From contig QZLH01001157.1 in the NCBI GenBank assembly GCA_003833135.1, positions 30,223-40,486 on the forward strand: a stretch of DNA of 10,264 nt. The letters are read 5' to 3'. This stretch comes from Oehlia diaphana. Its lineage: Eukaryota > Glomeromycota > Glomeromycetes > Glomerales > Glomeraceae. Positions 6,143 to 10,264 of the stretch are shown piece by piece. The notes below the pieces were generated by a model. It made no database searches. It saw only the letters and a program-made list of their open reading frames with translations, and was not told the origin of the DNA. Position 1 is the first letter of the stretch. Each line of letters starts with the position of its first letter. Made by a program: the position numbers and the translations under genes.

Positions 6143-6310
6143 GGTTTGATTTGACTTTAACTTCAAGTCAGACCAAACTGGACCATTAACATCCGTCACT
6201 AATCTGGCTGATATGGATATCCATCCTTCTAGATATCTTTGCTAAATAAATTTGATAGATTCAGATAATAGATGACAGATTATCTACAGATTGGAATACT
6301 AATTATAGCC

Positions 6311-6945
6311 ATGCAGACCTTCAAAAAAAATAGGTAATTAAATAATGGATAGGTAAAAAGTAATCTATAAAGATATATAATACTTGATATGACATATTAA
6401 TAGTAATAATTATTACCATATATAAAATATTTTTTGAATTCTCAAAATTTTTAATTGGGATGTTATTCTAATTATAATATAAATATTATCATTATATGTT
6501 AATATTGCTGCCCAAAACTCATTTAATGATAAAATTCAAAAATCTGCTAAATCTCAAAAACTTTATTTTAATAAAAAAATTGGTAAATCTAAAACTTTTC
6601 TAAATTATAATTATTTTTTGAAAAAGTATAAAAACAGTTTTGGCAATTAAGTTTATTATAAAAAAATAGTTTCAGATTGAATTTTAACTAAACTAAAATT
6701 TGAATAGATAGTTTTGGTAATGCATCCTTACTATATGTAAACAAGTTTCCTTTAAATTATAAAGGCTGTTGTTTAGATAGTTTTTAAGAAAAACAAAAGT
6801 TTGATTTTATAAGTAAAATACAATTTTTTTTGTTTTAAAAAAGATATTTTTTAAAATATTAGTGTGATTAGTATCTACTCAGGTTTGTTTTACACATTTA
6901 TTATTTAAATTGAAATTTTTGAAAAAAAATTTATGGTGTTTTTTA
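6311..6945. other. AT-rich spacer, no gene recognised
   Basis: Only short, low-complexity open stretches rich in Lys and Asn codons occur, for example 6497-6604 on the plus strand. GGGATGTTATTCTAATT (6458-6474) and the complement of TTTTGGTAATGCATCC (6712-6727) are weakly alike and could be eroded ends of a ~270-bp element. The match is too poor to call. Confidence 0.5.
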
Positions 6946-6948
6946 ACT

Positions 6949-6980
6949 CTAGCCAAAATTATAATTTTCGGCCAGAATTA
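6949..6980. repeat. GGCC-palindrome pair outside a recognised element
   Basis: CTAGCCAAAATTATA (6949-6963) and AATTTTCGGCCAGAATTA (6963-6980) are adjacent, followed by AGTGGTGA. They are the same motif type as in the hAT-like copies, in DNA where no TIR is visible. They may mark a third, heavily eroded copy. Confidence 0.55.
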
Positions 6981-7000
6981 AGTGGTGACTGTTGATATTT

Positions 7001-7106
7001 AGCAATACCCTATTTTTTTTTTTTTACTAACAATAAATATATTTATTTAAACCTTTGATTTAAAATTTAAGATAATTATTTGTATTATATATTATAAGGT
7101 TATTGC
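7001..7106. repeat. Short inverted repeat, possible 106-bp foldback remnant
   Basis: AGCAATACCCTA (7001-7012) pairs with TAAGGTTATTGCT (7094-7106) with one gap/mismatch. The interior is AT-rich, with an oligo-T run and no coding potential. Confidence 0.35.
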
Positions 7107-7292
7107 TGAACTTAAAATTTTTAGTATATAAAAAACAATAATTATTAATTGTTTTTGAAAAACTCCAGCTTTAATTTAAAAAAAAATATTAAAAGATAAC
7201 TGATTCTATTGACTATGATTTTATAAGTCATTTGTTGTATAAAAATAATGAATAATTCAAAGTTAAAGTATTTGGAGTAAATGAAGGGGGCG

Positions 7293-7345
7293 TGGCTCCT
7301 GTAATTATTCACGTGACTGTAATTTTCGTTACAGACTCCCTAATT
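7293..7345. repeat. GC-richer imperfect hairpin with CACGTGAC core
   Basis: GGCGTGGCTCCTGTAATTA faces GTTACAGACTCCC across TTCACGTGACTGTAATTTTC. The arms pair imperfectly (GGNNCCTGTAA with TTACAGACTCC). It lies 70 bp beyond the 3' end of the PD-(D/E)XK pseudogene and may be an element terminus. Confidence 0.35.
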
Positions 7346-7414
7346 TATAAAAATCTTTTATTGGTTTCTACTTTTTAGGCAAAAAATTCTAGTCAAATAA
7401 TTTAAAAAAAAAAA

Positions 7415-8180
7415 TTAATGTTTACTTAATTCCTCAACTTTTGAAGCTGATAAACCTATAATATCTGAAATATCTTGAAGTGAAAAACCTGTTTTCAAAA
7501 GCTTAAATCTTCATTTTAAGCAGTTATAATTGCATCTTCATCATCTTCATTGCTAACATGATTTTTTTATAACTAATTTTCATCGGAGACTTCCTCTATT
7601 TACCGAATTTTGAAAGTTCAACAAATATTATATAAAAAGATTTGGTATAAAAAATTTATTTATTTCCTCTTCACGATCGATATGGTACAGTAACTAATAC
7701 ATTAAATCTCTTTAGAAGAAATATCACTAATGATTTACGATAGCAGGTAGAATTACTAGCTTAAGTTCTCAATAATTTGCTATTAATCGGTTAAAATGAA
7801 ATAATTTTTTAAATGTAAAGTGTATTTTGGATTAAACTTAGAGGCCTGCACTTTGAAGTCCACCTTAAAAAAGTTTGATCAGAATAAGTACATGAGGCAT
7901 AATATTCTAATCCTTGAATGAATAAACTGAGTCCTTTGTTTTGAATATTAACAATGTAATTATGTCCTTTTTTATCATGTCATAAAACATTTAAAATAGA
8001 TTTTTTAGAATCTTCAAATTGAGGATATAGATATATAATTCAACTTCTTCAATCGTATTCATCATTTTTTCGTCTTAATATCAAGTTTAAAAAACTTAAT
8101 AAAGGTGGCTTGTTTTATTCCTCACCAAAAAGTTTTTTGAAAGCTACTTCGTTTTTAGGATCAAAAAAACGTTGAAACAG
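7415..8180 (-). pseudogene. Rpn-like PD-(D/E)XK (PDDEXK_2) nuclease/putative transposase, heavily decayed
   Basis: Read from 8180 downward, the fragments follow the order of the Rpn/PDDEXK_2 family. First is FFDPKNEVAFKKLFGEE, then a stop at 8117-8115, then PPLLSFLN. Next comes SKKSILNVL, then a TGA (7982-7980), HDKKGHNYIVNIQNK and FIQGLEYYASCTYSDQ. After an eroded middle come VELSKFGK and then an acidic NEDDEDAI stretch (about 7520-7560). The last fragment is LLKTGFSLQDISDIIGLSAS with KVEEL, ending at TAA 7417-7415. The last piece is the helix-turn-helix-like C-terminus usual in this family. Total span of about 255 codons fits a full-length member. At least three frames and several stops are needed. 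In functional relatives the core reads close to LDV..D..G..YIVEMQ; here the Asp and Glu are both Asn, so catalysis would be lost. The family is mostly bacterial, and the FIQ..YYA..YSDQ form resembles endosymbiont homologues. Acquisition from an endobacterium is an inference. Confidence 0.8.
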
Positions 8181-8269
8181 TTGCTAAATTTCTTAAATGA
8201 TTAAGTCCTATTTATAAAGTTCTTTGTTTGATCAGTATAGTGAGTATACCGCCATTTTGAATATCTTGA

Positions 8270-8420
8270 TTGAGGGAAGACCGGAAGAGAGAGATCGTAT
8301 TGCGCAACGCACCGCGGTATAGAGTCTGACCAGCACCAAGAAAAATTTTGCGATCACATGATTTTGGCCCGCATTACGGCGTTATGCACCAACACCGCAA
8401 CACGTGGGATTTCAACTACC
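8270..8420. other. GC-richer island with clustered palindromes, possible promoter or element end
   Basis: Contains CCGGAAGAGAGAGATCG, the palindromes TTGCGCAA (8300-8307) and ACCGCGGT (8311-8318), then GCGATCACATGATTTTGGCC, GCATTACGGCGTTATGC and CAACACGTGG. CGATCACAT..TTTTGGCC..ATTAC matches the motif and flank of the hAT-like copies (787-815). It lies upstream of the minus-strand nuclease pseudogene and could be its former promoter or part of a dispersed repeat. No coding frame is evident. Confidence 0.4.
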
Positions 8421-9150
8421 ATTTGATTAAAAATCTAAGACTCCTAAGATGGCGAAAATAATAAATTTAAAATTAACAAAGACGTTCATCAGTTTCAGAT
8501 AAAATATAAATAGTGAAACACGAAATTAATACAAAGTCGAAAATTCAGCTATTTAATTGAAAAAACAATAAATTTTAACAAAGTTTTCATCGAGTCTAAT
8601 ATTGAAAGCAACAATTGTTGCGCACATTAAAGCGTGAATTAGTGTAATTATTTACTAATTGTTATCATGCAGTTTTCAACCTGATATGAAAAATTTTCTT
8701 TTCATGTGTCTTTTGTTCATGTACTTACCATATACAATTTAGACATACTGATCTAGACTTTTGATCTACGCGTTCATAAGGTCACTCAATGAGAATCATC
8801 GAATATGGATTATCAGATCTTCTTGATCATCGTTTCTCTAAAATCTAACTAAAAAAGTCTTAGTTCAAACATAAAATTTCCTAAGAACACAAACAAGAAT
8901 TTTTTTTTTTTTCTGTGCGGAAAAACCTATTTAATAAATATTACTGTTTGTTTCACCTTAACTATTAAGTTCATCAGATAAACCAAGCTTAACTCTTCTA
9001 AGAAAGAATCAACCAAATTTTAATAACTAAAAAAGAAAAATGTAAAATAATAAAATTTTAGAATTATGAATGAATAATGAATAAATTTTCTTGTGATCAG
9101 TTAAACTTTTGAAAAAATTATTCATATTTACCATTTTTGTGATTTTACCA
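8421..9150. other. AT-rich region without a recognisable gene
   Basis: Only very short ORFs occur, such as a 17-codon ATG frame at 8450. On the minus strand a GTAAGT donor-like site near 8728-8723 follows a short open stretch (about 8729-8775), but no protein family is recognisable. ATATAAATAG near 8505 is TATA-like, with no gene clearly downstream. Confidence 0.5.
8608..8621. repeat. 14-bp perfect palindrome GCAACAATTGTTGC
   Basis: The perfect dyad GCAACAATTGTTGC is followed by GCAC. It is the longest GC-containing palindrome in this AT-rich part and a possible dimeric-protein binding site. No neighbouring gene supports a specific role. Confidence 0.6.
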
Positions 9151-9153
9151 AAA

Positions 9154-9184
9154 AAATAAATAAATAAATAAATAAATAAATAAA
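9154..9184. repeat. (AAAT)n microsatellite, nearly eight units
   Basis: An uninterrupted AAAT tetranucleotide array covers 31 nt. Nearby are three TAGTT units (9191-9205), a 13-nt T run (9212-9224) and a degenerate TTTA array (9303-9330) of the opposite sense. Single strands of this interval could fold back on each other. Confidence 0.9.
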
Positions 9185-9224
9185 ATATGATAGTTTAGTT
9201 TAGTTTATTTATTTTTTTTTTTTT

Positions 9225-9620
9225 CACACAATTAAACATAAAAATTCTAAGAATCTAAAAAAAGAATTTTATAACTAAAATAATTAATAAAAATTAATAA
9301 AAATTTATTTATTTATTTGTTTATTTATTTACTTGTTTTTAATTTTTTTTTAAAAAAATTTTAATCATCACGTACCACAAAATACAAATTATTAAAGAAT
9401 CACATATTCACTCACATTTAATTGATTTTGTAATGCTGGTAACATCTTTTGTATCCAGAACATCAAGTACATTCAGAAGTAAAACAATTTCAATTCGTCA
9501 TCTTCGTCATATTCGTTATTGGTTAAATAAAAAATATAGTCGAACCACCCCTATGTCGAATGTAGATCCTATGCATAATTTTAATTAAAGAAATAAATAC
9601 ACACCCTTCTGTTCCAGAAA
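9225..9620. other. AT-rich region with weak minus-strand coding-like fragments
   Basis: On the minus strand, 9525-9480 reads YLTNNEYDEDDELKLFYF before a stop. One frame over, 9472-9409 reads NVLDVLDTKDVTSITKSIK and then meets a GTGAGT donor-like site. The acidic, moderately complex composition differs from surrounding AT noise and suggests an eroded exon. No family could be named. Confidence 0.2.
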
Positions 9621-9623
9621 TCA

Positions 9624-9767
9624 ATGAATAGAAATTTTCCATTTAAGAAATTCTATCCAAAGCCAGCTCACAACCACCAGATCGACAAACGAATAGTAAG
9701 TAAGCATTTATATTCAAATAAATATATACGCAAGAAGTTTATATATACAAAGAATACCTTAAAATGA
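9624..9767 (+). CDS. Small basic ORF or possible first exon, unrecognised
   Basis: An ATG at 9624 opens 47 codons ending at TGA 9765-9767. The first half (MNRNFPFKKFYPKPAHNHQI, then DKRI) uses GC-richer codons than the surroundings. It is followed directly by a consensus GTAAGT at 9694-9699, which could be a 5' splice donor. The second half is low-complexity Lys/Tyr-rich, as expected if it were intron. No family was recognised and no convincing acceptor exon was found downstream. Confidence 0.25.
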   Translation: MNRNFPFKKFYPKPAHNHQIDKRIVSKHLYSNKYIRKKFIYTKNTLK

Positions 9768-9786
9768 TCTTTTATTAAAACTTCAA

Positions 9787-9826
9787 CTTTGGCCTAAATT
9801 ACGTTAATTAAATTTGGCCGGAATTA
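9787..9826. repeat. GGCC-motif pair, right side of the window
   Basis: ACTTTGGCCTAAATTACG (9787-9803) and AAATTTGGCCGGAATTATA (9810-9828) flank TTAATTAA. They are the same motif class as the pairs in the hAT-like elements, again with no visible TIR close by. Confidence 0.55.
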
Positions 9827-9828
9827 TA

Positions 9829-10114
9829 TTCAAACTTTCTCCCGAGATTGAACAACTAGGAATATTCATTATTTTACTATAACTGGTACGGTAATACATA
9901 AAATTATACTTTCGATTAAAAAAAAAAGATTTAATTAGTATGTTCTTTTTGAAATTCTTGAAATTCTAGAAATGATTTTATAATTTACTTTCCAACATGA
10001 AAACAGATTTTGTGAAAGACTTACTTATTAAACACTCTTATACCAGTTTCAATTTTTATTTCTGATTGTTAAATATATAATTGTTATTTATACTAAAATA
10101 TTAAATTTTTTTTA
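9829..10114. other. AT-rich spacer, no gene recognised
   Basis: Contains the alternating TTC/GAA string TTCTTGAAATTCTAGAA (9955-9971), but otherwise no motif, domain or usable open frame. Confidence 0.5.
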
Positions 10115-10216
10115 TTAAAGCAAAGTTTGGGTAACACAAACCTTCTTTTCAAATGCTTTCAACGCCGTTTCCATTTCGGTTAGCTGCCGGTCGGCGTAGC
10201 CAGAAGGAGCCCAGAT
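10115..10216 (-). CDS. Candidate C-terminal exon of an unidentified protein
   Basis: On the minus strand the frame reads IWAPSGYADRQLTEMETALK, then AFEKKVCVTQTLL, ending at TAA 10117-10115. Its codons (GCC, GAC, CGG, CAG, ACC, ACG, GCG) are much more GC-rich than anything nearby. Peptide complexity is normal, and the ADRQLTEMETALKAFEKK part is amphipathic-helix-like. Upstream on the same strand lies a 23-nt A run (10238-10216), preceded by AAG|GTAAAA, a possible splice donor. No ATG precedes the segment in the window. If an intron exists, its acceptor could be CCGGCAG near 10184, which would shorten the exon. The family was not recognised; a piece of a GC-richer repeat is an alternative. Confidence 0.35.
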   Translation of the reverse strand: MWAPSGYADRQLTEMETALKAFEKKVCVTQTLL

Positions 10217-10238
10217 TTTTTTTTTTTTTTTTTTTTTT
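10216..10238. repeat. 23-nt poly(T) tract (poly(A) on the minus strand)
   Basis: An uninterrupted T run borders the GC-richer segment that ends at 10215. It could be the A-tail of a retroposed sequence lying to the right on the minus strand, an intronic run, or simple slippage. The window ends too soon to tell. Confidence 0.8.
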
Positions 10239-10264
10239 ACCTTAAATGTTTAAAATAAAAAAAA

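Larger units (their letters stand above)
5141..6310. mobile_element. Degenerate element bracketed by imperfect inverted repeats
   Basis: The left part (about 5141-5370) has repeated ATCTGTCAGATAT motifs (around 5163 and 5188), then GGATATCTGATTTATTAGTG (about 5228-5247). AAACT repeats and TTTGACTTGAAG (5302-5313) follow. The right part (about 6143-6310), reverse-complemented, gives AGATAATCTGTCATCT, then GGATATCC, then CAGATTAGTG, then GGTCTGACTTGAAG. These come in the same order. TGACTTGAAG is identical in both and surrounding identity is moderate. The interior has no recognisable gene. This fits an old TIR transposon remnant; exact ends and target duplication are not resolved. Confidence 0.35.

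Noticed and set aside
6458..6727. Possible ~270-bp TIR element between GGGATGTTATTC and GGTAATGCATCC
   Set aside because: The ends match at only about 9 of 14 positions, too weak in AT-rich DNA.
9945..9973. Heat-shock-element-like TTC/GAA alternation
   Set aside because: Spacing between the middle GAA and TTC is one base instead of two, and no gene start lies nearby.
1..10264. CRISPR array, tRNA or rRNA genes, bacterial operon signals
   Set aside because: No regularly spaced identical repeats, no cloverleaf-like B-box/A-box pairs and no rRNA-like segment were seen. The context is eukaryotic.

Overview
This 10.3 kb window is very AT-rich and looks like repeat-dominated nuclear DNA from a fungus. 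The most likely source is an arbuscular mycorrhizal (Glomeromycotina, Rhizophagus-like) genome. That placement is an inference. It rests on the base composition, GT-AG-like splice signals, a block of CCCTAA telomere-type repeats, and the mix of remnants present: a DDE transposase, a FAR1/MULE gene, Sel1-type repeats, an Smr domain and a bacterial-type PD-(D/E)XK nuclease. No housekeeping gene, tRNA, rRNA or CRISPR array was seen. Most coding material is broken.

Layout, left to right. (1) 3-632: the end of a DDE transposon, with a transposase C-terminus carrying one in-frame stop, a CACGTG-containing tandem repeat and a probable element end. (2) 636-1143: a partial hAT-like non-autonomous element (copy 1, inverted). 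(3) 1331-2422, minus strand: Sel1-repeat debris followed by a long open frame with a recognisable Smr domain, the only reasonably intact domain-sized ORF in the window. (4) 2674-4800: a nested locus. A FAR1/MULE transposase pseudogene on the minus strand lies between two inverted ~50-bp repeats that look like its terminal inverted repeats. The left repeat is split by a complete 477-bp hAT-type element (2703-3179, copy 2) with a 15-bp perfect TIR and an 8-bp target-site duplication. The uninterrupted right repeat serves as an internal empty-site control. A telomere-like array (4338-4418) lies just 5' of the pseudogene.

(5) 5141-6310: a degenerate large inverted repeat with a 180-bp foldback element (5963-6142) inside it. 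(6) 6311-7345: AT-rich sequence with small inverted repeats. (7) 7415-8180, minus strand: a decayed Rpn-like PD-(D/E)XK (PDDEXK_2) nuclease/putative transposase, a mainly bacterial family and a horizontal-transfer candidate. (8) 8270-8420: a GC-richer, palindrome-rich island. (9) 8421-10264: AT-rich sequence with an AAAT microsatellite, weak coding fragments, and a GC-richer candidate C-terminal exon next to a 23-nt poly(T) run.

A short palindromic motif, approximately AATTNTGGCCNNAATTA, recurs at five separate places, usually in pairs. It links the hAT-like elements to otherwise anonymous intergenic DNA. The genes do not form a pathway; the window records layered transposon insertion and decay.
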